Source: Bacteroidales bacterium
GTDB taxonomy: Bacteria > Bacteroidota > Bacteroidia > Bacteroidales > Paludibacteraceae
Length of the DNA stretch: 64,000 nucleotides
Assembly: GCA_015061185.1 (NCBI GenBank)
Contig: SUWZ01000010.1
Span: forward strand, 1 to 64,000
Direction of reading: 5' to 3'
Positions 1-8,880 of the stretch are shown one piece after another. The notes beneath the pieces are model-generated. The model was given only the letters and a program-made list of their open reading frames with translations. It searched no databases and was not told where the DNA came from. Both the position numbers and the translations under genes were made by a program. Positions within the stretch are counted from its first letter, which is position 1. Every line of letters begins with the position of its first letter.

Positions 1-121
1 AATTTTCATAAATTATTTTTATTTCATCTGTCAAATCATTACCTTAGTTCAATGTATTTTTATTTTAGGGTGAGTTCTCTTAATTCACCGCACCTTAAGT
101 TGTTATTTAAATTTTTATATT

Positions 122-496
122 ATGGGATTATTAGATGCTTTAATGGGGAATGCTTCTGAAGTCGATTTAAAGTCGGTTGAAAAGGTTACTTCAGACATTC
201 TGATAGAGGGTGAGGAATTAGAAAAAGCTTTCTCTGTGTTTAAAAATAAATGGGTCTTTACCAATAAACGACTATTATTGATAACCTCTTTTGTGGGAAG
301 CCCTAAAACAGAATACACCTCTATTCCGTATCGTTCTATCGTTCGTTATGAAATCGAAAGTGCAGGAACTTTTGATTCCGATTGTGAATTAAAAATTTGG
401 CTTTCCGGGAGCTCTTCTCCAATTGAGCAAGAGTTTAGCAGAGGCACAAATATAAAAGAGGTTCAGCGCTTGTTGTCTCTGCATGTTTTGAAATAA
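122..496 (+). CDS. Small PH-domain (bPH/YokE-like) protein
   Basis: A 124-residue soluble protein without signal peptide or membrane segment. From about residue 25 it has the alternating beta-strand pattern of bacterial pleckstrin-homology-like domains: an early 'TNKRLLLI' strand, a central 'IPYRSIVRYEIESAG' strand pair, then a C-terminal helix. Proteins of this family are cytoplasmic and mostly of unknown role. It stands alone, convergent with the folB-rsmD group. The ATG at 122 is the only sensible start; a small GGTGA/TCACC hairpin sits upstream at about 69-90. The fold assignment is by pattern recognition and the function is not known. Confidence 0.75.
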   Translation: MGLLDALMGNASEVDLKSVEKVTSDILIEGEELEKAFSVFKNKWVFTNKRLLLITSFVGSPKTEYTSIPYRSIVRYEIESAGTFDSDCELKIWLSGSSSPIEQEFSRGTNIKEVQRLLSLHVLK

Positions 497-558
497 GTTA
501 TTTCTTACGATTGTGTCTCTCTGATTTAAAGAATAATTGTAAGGAGAAAGATTCAAAA

Positions 559-595
559 AGATAAGGTGTTGCAGTACTCTGTCAGCATCTTTATC
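559..595. terminator. Imperfect hairpin between convergent genes
   Basis: An interrupted stem (GATAA..GTG.TG.CAG pairing with CTG..CA.C..TTATC) lies between the convergent PH-domain gene and folB. The T tract is weak, so it is only a plausible terminator. Confidence 0.35.
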
Positions 596-621
596 TATTT
601 ATAGAATCCATCTATAGTCAG

Positions 622-978
622 TTATAATGAATAATATCTTACAATGGCAGCATACGCCATTTCTCCGCTAACAGGAGGGTTGTGCTTTCTCACCTCTGTC
701 TCTAATTCTTTAATCTGAGGAAAGTGTCTTAATATTGTTTTTTCAATGCGATAGGCTACATGTTCAATCAAGTCTGAAGAGTGTTTCATCTCCTCTTTGA
801 GAAGGTCGAATATTTCGGCGTAGTTGATGGTATCAGATAAACAATCTGTTTGAGAAGCCTTTTCAAAATCGTATCCAATTTTTAAGAAAACACTATATGA
901 GCCACCTACCTTTTTTTCATTCTCCATCACGCCATGGTAGGCATTAAATTTCATTTCTGCAAGTTTTAAATAATTCAT
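622..978 (-). CDS. folB: Dihydroneopterin aldolase
   Basis: FolB converts 7,8-dihydroneopterin to 6-hydroxymethyl-7,8-dihydropterin plus glycolaldehyde in folate synthesis. The 118-residue length is normal for this single-domain enzyme. Visible family signatures are 'YHGVMENEKKVGGSY' near residues 14-28, 'DTINYAEIFD' in the middle, and 'EVRKHNPPVSG' near the C-terminus, which carries the conserved active-site lysine. Its ATG overlaps the rsmD stop by four bases (ATGA), so the two are translationally coupled on the minus strand. Confidence 0.93.
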   Translation of the reverse strand: MNYLKLAEMKFNAYHGVMENEKKVGGSYSVFLKIGYDFEKASQTDCLSDTINYAEIFDLLKEEMKHSSDLIEHVAYRIEKTILRHFPQIKELETEVRKHNPPVSGEMAYAAIVRYYSL

Positions 979-1520
979 ATTTCAGGAGCAATTTTAAAAA
1001 ATGAAAAATTTACATGACCATATTTTCTATGTTCATAGAAGTGAGGATGCTTAGAGAAATCAAACTCTTTAGGGTGTTCCAATATCAATATACCTTCTGC
1101 TGAAAGTAGTTCTCTTTCAAAAACCATATCCGGAATATTTTTTAATTCTTTATGGTCGTACGGTGGATCTGCAAATATCAAATCAAAAGATTGTTTGCAA
1201 GTTTTCAAAAAGCGAAAAGAATCTGTTTTGAAGGCATTGATTGATTTTACATCTAACTCTGCGATAATTTTTTTTATGTAGGCATAATTGATTGAATTGA
1301 GTTCGAGCAACGTAATTTTGTTACATCCTCTTGAGGCAAATTCCAAGCTTATACTGCCTGTTCCTCCAAAAAGATCAAGCACACTGATCTCTTCAAAATC
1401 AATTCTGTGACTGAGTATATCAAACAAACCTTCTTTGGCAACGTCTGTGGTGGGACGTGCTTTCAAATTTTTAGGAGGAGAAAAGTGTCTCCCTTTGTAT
1501 ATACCGCTTATTATACGCAT
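975..1520 (-). CDS. rsmD: 16S rRNA (guanine(966)-N(2))-methyltransferase RsmD
   Basis: SAM-dependent methyltransferase that modifies G966 of 16S rRNA. The N-terminal MRIISGIYKGR is the standard RsmD start, so the ATG at 1520 is chosen although the frame stays open to 1556. The SAM-binding motif DLFGGTGS is at about residues 49-56 and the catalytic DPPY at 118-121. The protein is 181 residues. It overlaps the upstream DUF3822 gene by 10 bases and folB by 4, giving a tight three-gene unit. The rsmD-DUF3822 pairing is common in Bacteroidota. Confidence 0.93.
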   Translation of the reverse strand: MRIISGIYKGRHFSPPKNLKARPTTDVAKEGLFDILSHRIDFEEISVLDLFGGTGSISLEFASRGCNKITLLELNSINYAYIKKIIAELDVKSINAFKTDSFRFLKTCKQSFDLIFADPPYDHKELKNIPDMVFERELLSAEGILILEHPKEFDFSKHPHFYEHRKYGHVNFSFFKIAPEI

Positions 1521-2335
1521 AGAGGTAAATTTAAGAGTGTAATTTGTTTTATGCACTCAGCAGATTGCATGAATTTTTTGTCAAATGGTGCTATACAATC
1601 CTTATTGACGAGTACATTGCTGATATATTTTTTTGTCTCATTTATCCAAACCGCATTGGAGCTGCTATCATGGATATTCAACTCAGTTTGGTATTGATCT
1701 AACCGAAATTGTTCAAATATATTCAAGAGAAAATATAAGAATTCATTTACATCTTTTGCAGGGTAGCTATTGGCTAAAATTAACCGGCCGTTTTCTATTA
1801 ATATCGTATCGAAACAGTCTTCATACAGAAAGAGATTCAGTTGTTGACCATTTTTTCGATACTTTTTTAGCACAGAAGAAATTTGAATACTTTGTTTATG
1901 TTTCGATTGTAAGTTGGGAAATCGTTTTTGGAAAAGACTCTCCAATCTCTTATCTATGGCATAAACAACCACTACGTCGGAGGTGGGGATTATATCATAT
2001 TGAATAGATTCATTCTCTTCTAACGGATGGAAATTGAGTTGCCAGTAGTGAGACAAACTCTCTTGTTCAAAGATCGACGATGGGATTAGAAAATACTTTT
2101 CTGTATCAACTAACCAAAACACTTCGTCGAAAGAGTGATTTAAAATGGGTTGTTGATGTATAATTTGGTTAAGCTCATCTTCTTGATTCAAGAGAGAAGA
2201 GAAGTTATGTTGAGCAAAGTAGAGCAAATTCTTTGAATATCGTTCAAATAGGGCAAAACAAAATCCATTCGGAATAGTCCGAATGGATAATGTTGTACTA
2301 TTAAGATTTAACGGATTTTTCTTAATTTCCATCAT
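1511..2335 (-). CDS. DUF3822 family protein
   Basis: A 274-residue cytoplasmic protein of the DUF3822 family, recognised from its position next to rsmD and its actin/ASKHA-like pattern: N-terminal 'TTLSIRTIPNGFCFALF', a middle 'SDVVVVYAIDKRLESLFQ', and 'LNLFLYEDCFDTILIENGRLILANSYPAKDVNEF' style strands (residues about 165-200). No enzymatic role is established for the family and none can be inferred from visible catalytic motifs. The gene begins just after the hypothetical protein at 2350-3030 and overlaps rsmD. Confidence 0.8.
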   Translation of the reverse strand: MMEIKKNPLNLNSTTLSIRTIPNGFCFALFERYSKNLLYFAQHNFSSLLNQEDELNQIIHQQPILNHSFDEVFWLVDTEKYFLIPSSIFEQESLSHYWQLNFHPLEENESIQYDIIPTSDVVVVYAIDKRLESLFQKRFPNLQSKHKQSIQISSVLKKYRKNGQQLNLFLYEDCFDTILIENGRLILANSYPAKDVNEFLYFLLNIFEQFRLDQYQTELNIHDSSSNAVWINETKKYISNVLVNKDCIAPFDKKFMQSAECIKQITLLNLPLCV

Positions 2336-2349
2336 ATCATAATAATCTA

Positions 2350-3030
2350 TTACTCCCAGTTTCCTGCATTGTTGTTAGGAGAATAGATGTCACCCACTTT
2401 AAGACCTTCGTATTTTCCTAACTCAGTAGCTGTTTTTGATAAGTTGATGATTTCTTGTTTGTTCAAACCATTCAAATACTCTTTGTAAGGAATTTTAGCC
2501 TCAAACAAAGGAATTTCTATTCCGGAAACAGTCTTATGCATGGTTGTTTCCATTTCAAATTTTTTGTTAGGGATGAATGGTACGTATGCCATAGAATCTA
2601 CTTTGTAACCAGCTCCAAATACGTTAGGAAGAACCGGTACATAGGTTGTATCACGACGGAAATTCTCTTTAAATTCTGCCAAATTCTCAATACCATACAT
2701 TGCTGCATTCTCTTCGGTCAATGCAAGAGCAATCTCTTCGGTCAAACCTTTTTCCAATTGTTCATCTGTTAACTCACCCTTCTTGGAGATCATCATCAAA
2801 CTATCATACTTCAAGAAGTGAATTAATGAATCAAAATTATTTGTGTAAACACCTTTGGCTTCTTTGTAGGCTATTTGAGCCTTACGAATGTCAACCAACT
2901 TTGCGATAACTGCTTTGTCCCTTTCTGCTTTTGCTTGTTCAAATTCAATGGGATCCATGATGCTTCTATAGCACATATACGCTAACATAATAGAAGCAAT
3001 TGTTAATAGAGTTTTAAATGCGATTCTCAT
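2350..3030 (-). CDS. Hypothetical protein with one N-terminal membrane anchor
   Basis: A 226-residue protein with a single hydrophobic segment at about residues 5-21 and a charged helical region after it, rich in Glu, Lys and Ala (about 30-60), then a mixed domain containing repeated short 'YVPV/YVPF' strands. The N-terminal hydrophobic helix followed by an amphipathic helix is loosely pilin-like, but no prepilin cleavage site is evident. Probably anchored in the inner membrane with the rest in the periplasm. It is the first gene of the DUF3822-rsmD-folB unit. I do not recognise a characterised family. Confidence 0.7.
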   Translation of the reverse strand: MRIAFKTLLTIASIMLAYMCYRSIMDPIEFEQAKAERDKAVIAKLVDIRKAQIAYKEAKGVYTNNFDSLIHFLKYDSLMMISKKGELTDEQLEKGLTEEIALALTEENAAMYGIENLAEFKENFRRDTTYVPVLPNVFGAGYKVDSMAYVPFIPNKKFEMETTMHKTVSGIEIPLFEAKIPYKEYLNGLNKQEIINLSKTATELGKYEGLKVGDIYSPNNNAGNWE

Positions 3031-3045
3031 ATCGAATTAATTAAT

Positions 3046-3053
3046 TACTTTTG
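3046..3053 (+). promoter_or_regulatory. Bacteroidetes-type -7 box for the RecD-like helicase
   Basis: TACTTTTG fits TAnnTTTG and lies about 80 bases before the helicase ATG at 3136. No clear -33 box. It is part of a divergent promoter region. Confidence 0.4.
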
Positions 3054-3071
3054 TTTTTCAAATTCAGTCCA

Positions 3072-3079
3072 CAAATTTA
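3072..3079 (-). promoter_or_regulatory. -7 box for the minus-strand unit starting at 3030
   Basis: On the minus strand TAAATTTG fits TAnnTTTG about 40 bases before the start of the anchored hypothetical protein. The -33 box is unclear. Confidence 0.4.
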
Positions 3080-3135
3080 AAAAAAAAAGAGTATTGGACT
3101 AAATTTTATTGAGGCTATTTTTTAAATTTTTTTTA

Positions 3136-4536
3136 ATGAAGACTTTTTTAACAAAAAATATCGAGCAACAACTCCTTTTTGAACCCACTTTGCAACAGCA
3201 TGAATTAATCTTGTCCTTGGCTGATTTTTTGCTTTCGCCGAATGACTCAATCTTTCTTCTGAAAGGTTTTGCCGGTACAGGAAAAACATCTGTGGTCTCT
3301 GCCTTAATAAAGGCTTTGCATGAATTGAAACAAAATGTGGTGTTGTTGGCTCCTACAGGAAGGGCGGCTAAAGTTCTCTCTTCTTATTCCGGATTCCCTG
3401 CTTTCACAATTCATAAAAAAATTTACAGACAGTTGGTTGTCGGTGACGAGATGTCTGCTTTTTCGCTGGGAGTAAATATGCATAAACATACGCTTTTTAT
3501 CGTTGATGAAGCCTCCATGATTGCCACTTCGACTGAGAGAAATTTCGGGTCGGGGGATCTGTTGGGTGATTTAATCTCTTTTGTATATGGTGGTGAGGGG
3601 TGCAGATTGCTGATGATTGGTGATGTTGCCCAGCTTCCTCCCGTTGGACAAGAGTATAGCCCTGCTTTGGATAATTTGTTTGTTGCAGGTTATGGTTTCT
3701 CTGTTTGTGATTTCTTGCTTACTGAGGTTTTTAGACAGGCGGAGGATTCCGGAATTTTGAAAAATGCAACCTATCTTAGAACGTTGTTGACCAATGAGCA
3801 GTGGGGCGAATTTCCTAAGTTGGAACTGAATTTCCCCGATATTACAAAGGTTAGTGGCGAAGATCTGATAGAAGAACTCTCTTGTGCATATAGTAGAGAT
3901 GGGTATCACGATACAATTATTGTGTCGAGGTCCAATAAACGGGCTAATGTTTTTAATAATGGGATTCGAAATAGGATTTTGTATAGAGAGGAGGAGTTGT
4001 CTTCCGGGGATTTGTTGATGGTTGTGCGCAATAATTATTTTTGGTCAAAATCTACCGAGGGTAAACTCGATTTTATTGCTAATGGAGATGTGGCTGAGGT
4101 TAAACGAATACGAAGAACGGTGGAGTTGTATGGCTTCCGTTTTGCAGATGTGGAATTGTATTTCCCCGATTATGATATTGAGTTGGAGGCGAAAGTGTTG
4201 TTGGATGTTTTACAAAGTGATTCTGCCGCGCTGAACTCAGCTGATAGTAATAGGTTGTTTTTGGCCGTTCAAGAGGATTATTTGGATGTTAGGAATAAGA
4301 GAGAACGCTTAAAAAAAATGCGCGAAGATCCTTTTTTGAACGCTCTTCAGGTTAAATTTGCTTACTCGGTTACTTGTCATAAAGCTCAAGGAGGGCAATG
4401 GAAAAATGTTTTTATTGATAAAGGTTATGTCACCGACGAAATGGTTGATGTCGAGTATCTAAGATGGTTATATACAGCGGTAACTCGTGCTTATGAACGG
4501 TTGTATTTGATTAATTGGGAAACGTCAAATGAGTAG
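3136..4536 (+). CDS. RecD-like superfamily 1B DNA helicase
   Basis: ATP-dependent DNA helicase of the RecD/TraA type. From the ATG at 3136 it has 466 residues. The Walker A motif GFAGTGKT is at about 44-51, the Walker B DEAS at 124-127, then the 'GDVAQLPPVG' motif III region, and near the C-terminus the 'VTCHKAQGGQW' and 'YTAVTRAYERLYL' motifs of SF1 helicases. An upstream in-frame ATG at 3109 is possible, but the ATG at 3136 gives the usual N-terminus. It is a stand-alone helicase: no RecB or RecC partner is nearby. Probable role in DNA repair or fork processing. Confidence 0.88.
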   Translation: MKTFLTKNIEQQLLFEPTLQQHELILSLADFLLSPNDSIFLLKGFAGTGKTSVVSALIKALHELKQNVVLLAPTGRAAKVLSSYSGFPAFTIHKKIYRQLVVGDEMSAFSLGVNMHKHTLFIVDEASMIATSTERNFGSGDLLGDLISFVYGGEGCRLLMIGDVAQLPPVGQEYSPALDNLFVAGYGFSVCDFLLTEVFRQAEDSGILKNATYLRTLLTNEQWGEFPKLELNFPDITKVSGEDLIEELSCAYSRDGYHDTIIVSRSNKRANVFNNGIRNRILYREEELSSGDLLMVVRNNYFWSKSTEGKLDFIANGDVAEVKRIRRTVELYGFRFADVELYFPDYDIELEAKVLLDVLQSDSAALNSADSNRLFLAVQEDYLDVRNKRERLKKMREDPFLNALQVKFAYSVTCHKAQGGQWKNVFIDKGYVTDEMVDVEYLRWLYTAVTRAYERLYLINWETSNE

Positions 4537-4618
4537 TACAGAGATTTTATTGATCGAGAAGATTCCAAGATGTTGTTTAAAATTCCTTTAAAAAGAGAAT
4601 TTATTGCAGAATTTATTT

Positions 4619-4626
4619 TATTTTTG
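4619..4626 (+). promoter_or_regulatory. -7 box before the YwqK-like gene
   Basis: TATTTTTG matches TAnnTTTG, 29 bases upstream of the ATG at 4656. No convincing -33 element. Confidence 0.4.
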
Positions 4627-4655
4627 TTTCATAGAATTATTTAAAACGAGAAAAA

Positions 4656-5423
4656 ATGAAGGGGAAATATATTTTAGTTTTGGTTGGTTGCTTGTTTGCG
4701 ACATCTATTTGGGCTGTTAATGAGGTCGATAAAAAAGGTAGAAAACAGGGCGAGTGGATAAAGAAATATGACAACGGTGTTGTTATGTATAAGGGGGTGT
4801 TTAAAGATGATATGCCGACTGGCGAATTTAAACGTTTTTACGAGAATGGTACTCTGCATTCTGTTCAGAATCATAAGGATAATAATCTTTCTGACATTGT
4901 TATTTATGAACAAGATGGAAAAACTATTTCTACCAAAGGTTCGTATATTGGGAAGGTGAAAGATGGTAGGTGGACCTACTATATAGAGGGAAAAATTTCA
5001 TTGGAAGAACAGTTTGAAAATGGGAAGTTAAATGGTCTTTCAAAGGTTTATACAAAGAAAGGTGAACTGATTGAGGAGATTCCGTATGTACAAGGGAAGA
5101 TTGATGGTGTGAAAAGATGTTTTTTGCCGGATGGAAAAAAATATTCTGAGTGTGCCTATAAAGAGGGGGAGGAACATGGTGATTATAAATTGTACGAGGG
5201 TTTTGATTATCCTGTAATTGAAGGTGTGTATGTTCATGGAAAGCGGGATGGTGAATGGCAGGTTCGTGATGATCGTGGAAAGTTGGTTGAGGTGCTTAAA
5301 TATGATAATGGTGTATTGTTGAATGATAAAGAATTGAAAAAAGAGTACTCTAAGAGTTTTGATGAAAATGAGGCGAAGAAGGGTAAATTTATGGAGCCTG
5401 ATAGAATGTTGGATGCTCAGTAG
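4656..5423 (+). CDS. Exported YwqK/MORN-like repeat protein
   Basis: A 255-residue protein with a signal peptide ending near residue 20 (AIWA) and no lipobox. The mature part is made of short repeats of the 'G.W..Y..NG.....G.F.....G' kind typical of YwqK-family antitoxin-like / MORN-type proteins: 'GEWIKKYDNG', 'GEFKRFYENG', 'GRWTYYIEG', 'GEWQVRDDRG'. Such repeats form an extended beta meander. Probably periplasmic or outer-membrane associated. No toxin partner is visible beside it. The gene ends eight bases before mnmA and may be cotranscribed with it. Confidence 0.75.
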   Translation: MKGKYILVLVGCLFATSIWAVNEVDKKGRKQGEWIKKYDNGVVMYKGVFKDDMPTGEFKRFYENGTLHSVQNHKDNNLSDIVIYEQDGKTISTKGSYIGKVKDGRWTYYIEGKISLEEQFENGKLNGLSKVYTKKGELIEEIPYVQGKIDGVKRCFLPDGKKYSECAYKEGEEHGDYKLYEGFDYPVIEGVYVHGKRDGEWQVRDDRGKLVEVLKYDNGVLLNDKELKKEYSKSFDENEAKKGKFMEPDRMLDAQ

Positions 5424-5431
5424 TAGAGTAT

Positions 5432-6553
5432 ATGAGGGAGAATCGTCGGGTGTTAGTTGGAATGAGTGGTGGAATTGACAGTTCCATAGTTTGCGTTTTG
5501 TTGCAAAAGAGAGGGTTTGAGGTTGTGGGTGTAACTATGCGTATGTGGGATTCTCCGCGTCATTTTAAAGAGGGGAATGTTGAGCCGGATTATATCCTTT
5601 CCGCCCGTAGATTGGCGCAACAATTGGGCATTGTGCATCATGTGATAGATGCGAGAGACGTTTTTAAAAACGAGGTGGTTGATTATTTCACTTCTGAATA
5701 CCTAAATGGAAGAACTCCTAATCCTTGTGTTCGTTGTAATCGTGTGATTAAGTGGGATTTAATGAGGAAGTTAGCGGACGAATTGGATTGTTGGTATTTG
5801 GCAACGGGGCATTATGCCAATGTGGTTTGTTTGAATGATAATTACTATATTTCTAAAGGGTGTGATGTAAAAAAAGATCAATCTTATTTTTTGTGGGATG
5901 TTGACCCTTCTATTTGGAAACGTGTTTTGTTTCCTTTGGGTGAAATTACAAAAAATGAGACAAGAGATATTGCTAAACAATTGGGATTTACAGATTTATA
6001 TACGCAAAAAGAGAGCATGGAAATCTGTTTCGTGGAGTCGGATTATCGTGATTTTTTGAAAGTGCATTGTTCTGATCAATTGGCTCAAATTGGTCAGGGT
6101 GATTATGTAGATCGTGAGGGGAAAAAGTTGGGGTATCATGAGGGTTATCCTTTTTATACAATCGGTCAGCGCAAGGGCCTTCGTATTGCGTTGGGGGTGC
6201 CGGCATTCGTTTTAAAGATTAATCCGCTGAAGAATACTGTAATGTTGGGTGAACGGTCGGATGTTGAGGCTTTTGAAATGGTGGTGGAGAATTATCGTGT
6301 AGTTTCTTTCAGGGACTTTGAAGAGTCTGTTTCTGTTCAAATTCGTTATCGTTCTGCCGGGATACCTGCTCAAATAATCTTTGTAGATGAAACACTGTTG
6401 TTGGTTCGTTTTTTGGAGGTTGCTTCTTCGGTTGCTCCGGGACAATCGGCTGTTTTTTATAAAGAGGGGATTGTTTTAGGTGGGGGTGTTATTGGAAATG
6501 ATAAATGTTTAAAGAGTGCAAAAAAACGTTTGAAGAGGTTGCAGGAAGCCTAA
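5432..6553 (+). CDS. mnmA: tRNA-specific 2-thiouridylase MnmA
   Basis: MnmA adenylates and thiolates U34 of tRNA-Lys, -Glu and -Gln. The PP-loop SGGIDSS is at residues 12-18; the two catalytic cysteines are Cys99 (in NPCVRCN) and Cys199 (in MEICFVES). The 373-residue length is normal. The ATG at 5432 gives the expected 'RVLVGMSGG' N-terminus. It follows the YwqK-like gene after eight bases. The C-terminal beta-barrel region ('SVAPGQSAVFY') is intact, so the gene looks functional. Confidence 0.96.
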   Translation: MRENRRVLVGMSGGIDSSIVCVLLQKRGFEVVGVTMRMWDSPRHFKEGNVEPDYILSARRLAQQLGIVHHVIDARDVFKNEVVDYFTSEYLNGRTPNPCVRCNRVIKWDLMRKLADELDCWYLATGHYANVVCLNDNYYISKGCDVKKDQSYFLWDVDPSIWKRVLFPLGEITKNETRDIAKQLGFTDLYTQKESMEICFVESDYRDFLKVHCSDQLAQIGQGDYVDREGKKLGYHEGYPFYTIGQRKGLRIALGVPAFVLKINPLKNTVMLGERSDVEAFEMVVENYRVVSFRDFEESVSVQIRYRSAGIPAQIIFVDETLLLVRFLEVASSVAPGQSAVFYKEGIVLGGGVIGNDKCLKSAKKRLKRLQEA

Positions 6554-6571
6554 CCTTAATTAATGGCAGAA

Positions 6572-7204
6572 TCACTTTAAATAGAAATTTTGCAAAGTAT
6601 TGCATTTCTTCTGATTGGTGGTGAAGTTGGCAATCAGTTGAATTATTAAGGCAATGGAGATAAGTAAAAATGTTAGAAATAGAATGGAATAGACGAGATG
6701 AAATTGAAATTGAAAAAGTAAAAAACCGAACAATGAAAAGGTGTAACCCAGCAAGAACCTGAGAATAGGTGAAAACTTTTGGGTGGAATTAATACTTTTA
6801 AAAGTAAAGAATTGCATTGACGAAACAGAAATCATTCCTATGAGAAGATTTACAGCTGTTTGTAGTCGCAAGGAGATATTCACCGGGTTGATAGATGCAT
6901 TATCCAATAGCAGTAAAAACATCAACCAGATAAAAATAAGAGGAGTCAAGGCGAATAAGATGTTTTTTATATCATTAATTGATGAGAAGTTTTTCCCTTT
7001 TATTGTTTTTTTTCTCCTACTGTTTTTCTTCTCTATTAACAGAATTTGATAGATATTATTCAAAAATATAAACTCCTCCTTCGCTCCGCCGGACATATTG
7101 TGGTCGGGGTGAAGGAGGAGAGCTTTTTTATGGTAAGCTTGTTTGAGTTCTTGTATAGAGGCATTTTCAGAGATGCCTAAATAATCGTAAAACCGTTTAA
7201 TCAT
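6572..7204 (-). CDS. Membrane-anchored J-domain protein
   Basis: A 210-residue DnaJ-family co-chaperone-like protein. The J domain covers about residues 4-60, with the HPD tripeptide at 32-34 required to stimulate DnaK. After a basic linker (RRKKTIKGK) come hydrophobic segments at about 85-103, 115-135 and 150-195, so the J domain should face the cytoplasm from the inner membrane. It lacks the zinc-finger and C-terminal substrate domains of classical DnaJ. The start overlaps the stop of the pseudouridine synthase gene by four bases, so the two are coupled. Confidence 0.85.
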   Translation of the reverse strand: MIKRFYDYLGISENASIQELKQAYHKKALLLHPDHNMSGGAKEEFIFLNNIYQILLIEKKNSRRKKTIKGKNFSSINDIKNILFALTPLIFIWLMFLLLLDNASINPVNISLRLQTAVNLLIGMISVSSMQFFTFKSINSTQKFSPILRFLLGYTFSLFGFLLFQFQFHLVYSILFLTFLLISIALIIQLIANFTTNQKKCNTLQNFYLK

Positions 7205-8112
7205 CTTAGTTTATTGAATGACTCTGGGATGGGAGCCTCAAATCGCATTTCCTTTCCGGATATTGGATGCCATAGAGAAAGAACATGGGCATGTAGCCCT
7301 ATTCTGTGTATAGGTGAGGTGGTAGAGCCATATTTTTTATCTCCCACAATAGGATGTCCAATACTTTGGAGGTGTACGCGAATCTGATTCTTACGTCCTG
7401 TTTCTAAAGAAACACGTAACAGCGTATTTTGTTTGAATCGTTTTTCTACTTTGTAGTGGGTGATGGATTCTAATCCGCCGTTATCATAGTCAAATGAATA
7501 GACGATTTTGGATTTGGGTTCTTCCACCAACCAAGAGTGAATTGTGTCACTCTCTTTTTCGACGCACCCTTCCACCAAGGCGATATAGATTTTCTCAAAT
7601 ACCTGACGGTGCCAATTTTGTTGTAATTGCAATTGTATCTCTTTGCTTTTGGCAAATAAGAGTATTCCTGAGGTCTCTCGGTCTATCCGATGTACGATGT
7701 AGAGACGATTGTTTTTATTTTGCTTTTTTAGATGATTCAGCAATATTCTAAAGGCTGTGGACTCTTCATTCTTTTCCGTAGCAACAGAAAGCAGTCCGGC
7801 TCCTTTGTTGACAATGATAATTGCATCGTCTTCGTAGAGAATGGAGAGTTGTGCATGACGAAGACCATTTGAACTTTGAGTAAAACTGATTCTCACCCTG
7901 TCTTGGGGTGATAATTGCGTTTCGCCACGTTTTACAATCTGGTCGTTAACGAATACTTGTCCTTTCTGGAGCAATCCTTTGATAGATGTTTTACTCATGC
8001 TTCCCATTTTTTTGAACAAGAAGTCAAATAACAAGGAACTCTCGTTAACGAAGAACGACGTTTCCCGATCTTTCTTTCGAGTTTTAAATTGTTGTTTTTT
8101 CATTGCCTTCAT
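7201..8112 (-). CDS. RluA-family RNA pseudouridine synthase
   Basis: Isomerises uridine to pseudouridine in rRNA or tRNA. An S4-like RNA-binding segment occupies the first 80 residues ('SKTSIKGLLQKGQVFVNDQIV') and the catalytic motif HRIDRETSG, containing the essential aspartate, lies in the middle; 'GRKNQIRVHLQSIGHPIVGDKKYG' regions follow the family pattern. The frame is open to 8274, but the first 54 residues do not resemble the family and contain a promoter-like sequence for the divergent gene, so the start is placed at ATG 8112 (8103 is also possible). The substrate position cannot be told from sequence. Confidence 0.88.
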   Translation of the reverse strand: MKAMKKQQFKTRKKDRETSFFVNESSLLFDFLFKKMGSMSKTSIKGLLQKGQVFVNDQIVKRGETQLSPQDRVRISFTQSSNGLRHAQLSILYEDDAIIIVNKGAGLLSVATEKNEESTAFRILLNHLKKQNKNNRLYIVHRIDRETSGILLFAKSKEIQLQLQQNWHRQVFEKIYIALVEGCVEKESDTIHSWLVEEPKSKIVYSFDYDNGGLESITHYKVEKRFKQNTLLRVSLETGRKNQIRVHLQSIGHPIVGDKKYGSTTSPIHRIGLHAHVLSLWHPISGKEMRFEAPIPESFNKLR

Positions 8113-8214
8113 TTGTTGAGGAGACAAAGATACAATAAAGAAATGAAAGAACGTACGGATAGGCGAAAGAACTAAGCGAAGGCTATAAATTAGCTCTTGT
8201 AATCCTTTACTCGG

Positions 8215-8245
8215 TTTGTGCCAAAGCGAAAATTTTATACCTTTG
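8215..8245 (+). promoter_or_regulatory. Full Bacteroidetes promoter for the FHA gene
   Basis: TTTG at 8215-8218 is separated by 19 bases from TACCTTTG at 8238-8245, an excellent match to the -33/-7 consensus. Predicted transcription start is near 8252, giving a leader of about 130 bases before the ATG at 8383. It lies inside the long upstream extension of the divergent pseudouridine synthase frame, which argues for the shorter start of that gene. Confidence 0.55.
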
Positions 8246-8382
8246 TCTTCCGAATATTTGCGCATAATTTGCAAATTATTTCCGGAGTGTTGAGTCTGAA
8301 AAGATTTCCTTCCGTTATTTCAGTATTAAGTTGAATTTGAGGTGATTTGTAGTAATTACCCTAAGTGTAAAAATAGAAATAT

Positions 8383-8880
8383 ATGAGAAAAATAAGGTGT
8401 CCAAAATGTGATGAGTTTGTTCGTTTTGAAGAGAGTAGGATTGAGCCGGGTCATTCTCTGCTTTTTCATTGTGATAATTGCGGAAAAAATTTCAGCGTGA
8501 AATTTAAGTCGAAAGTTGAGAATAAACAGGTGGATTTCCGTTATGGACATATTGTGGTGGTTGAGAATGTTTTCTGTGAGAAACAAATTATTCCGCTTCA
8601 ATTGGGTGAGAATATGTTTGGACGTCGTTGCTTAGGAACAGAAATCAATGCTCCTATCCAAACCGGTGATATGAGTATGGATAGAAAGCATTGCATTATA
8701 TCGGTAGAACAGAATAAAGTAGGAGAGTTGGTTCATTCTGTAACGGATTATGATAGCCTTGTAGGGACTTTTGTGATGAATGACATTTTGCAGAAGAAAG
8801 AAAAACGCATTCTTGAAGAGGGAGACATCATCACGTTGGGAGCTACTACCTTGATTTTGAAGAAGGGAGCACCTGAGTAA
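8383..8880 (+). CDS. Zinc-ribbon plus FHA domain protein
   Basis: A 165-residue cytoplasmic protein. The N-terminal zinc ribbon has CxxC pairs at Cys6/Cys9 and Cys30/Cys33. From about residue 72 to the end it has a forkhead-associated (FHA) phosphothreonine-binding domain, with 'NMFGRRCLG' and 'MDRKHCII' at the positions of the conserved Gly-Arg and Ser-x-x-His motifs. Probably an adaptor recognising phosphorylated proteins; no kinase lies next to it. Its 3' end overlaps the convergent kinase/RapZ gene by 35 bases. Confidence 0.85.
   Translation: MRKIRCPKCDEFVRFEESRIEPGHSLLFHCDNCGKNFSVKFKSKVENKQVDFRYGHIVVVENVFCEKQIIPLQLGENMFGRRCLGTEINAPIQTGDMSMDRKHCIISVEQNKVGELVHSVTDYDSLVGTFVMNDILQKKEKRILEEGDIITLGATTLILKKGAPE

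Noticed and set aside
7201..8274. Long version of the pseudouridine synthase starting at 8274
   Set aside because: The extra 54 residues do not match the family and overlap a good promoter of the divergent FHA gene.
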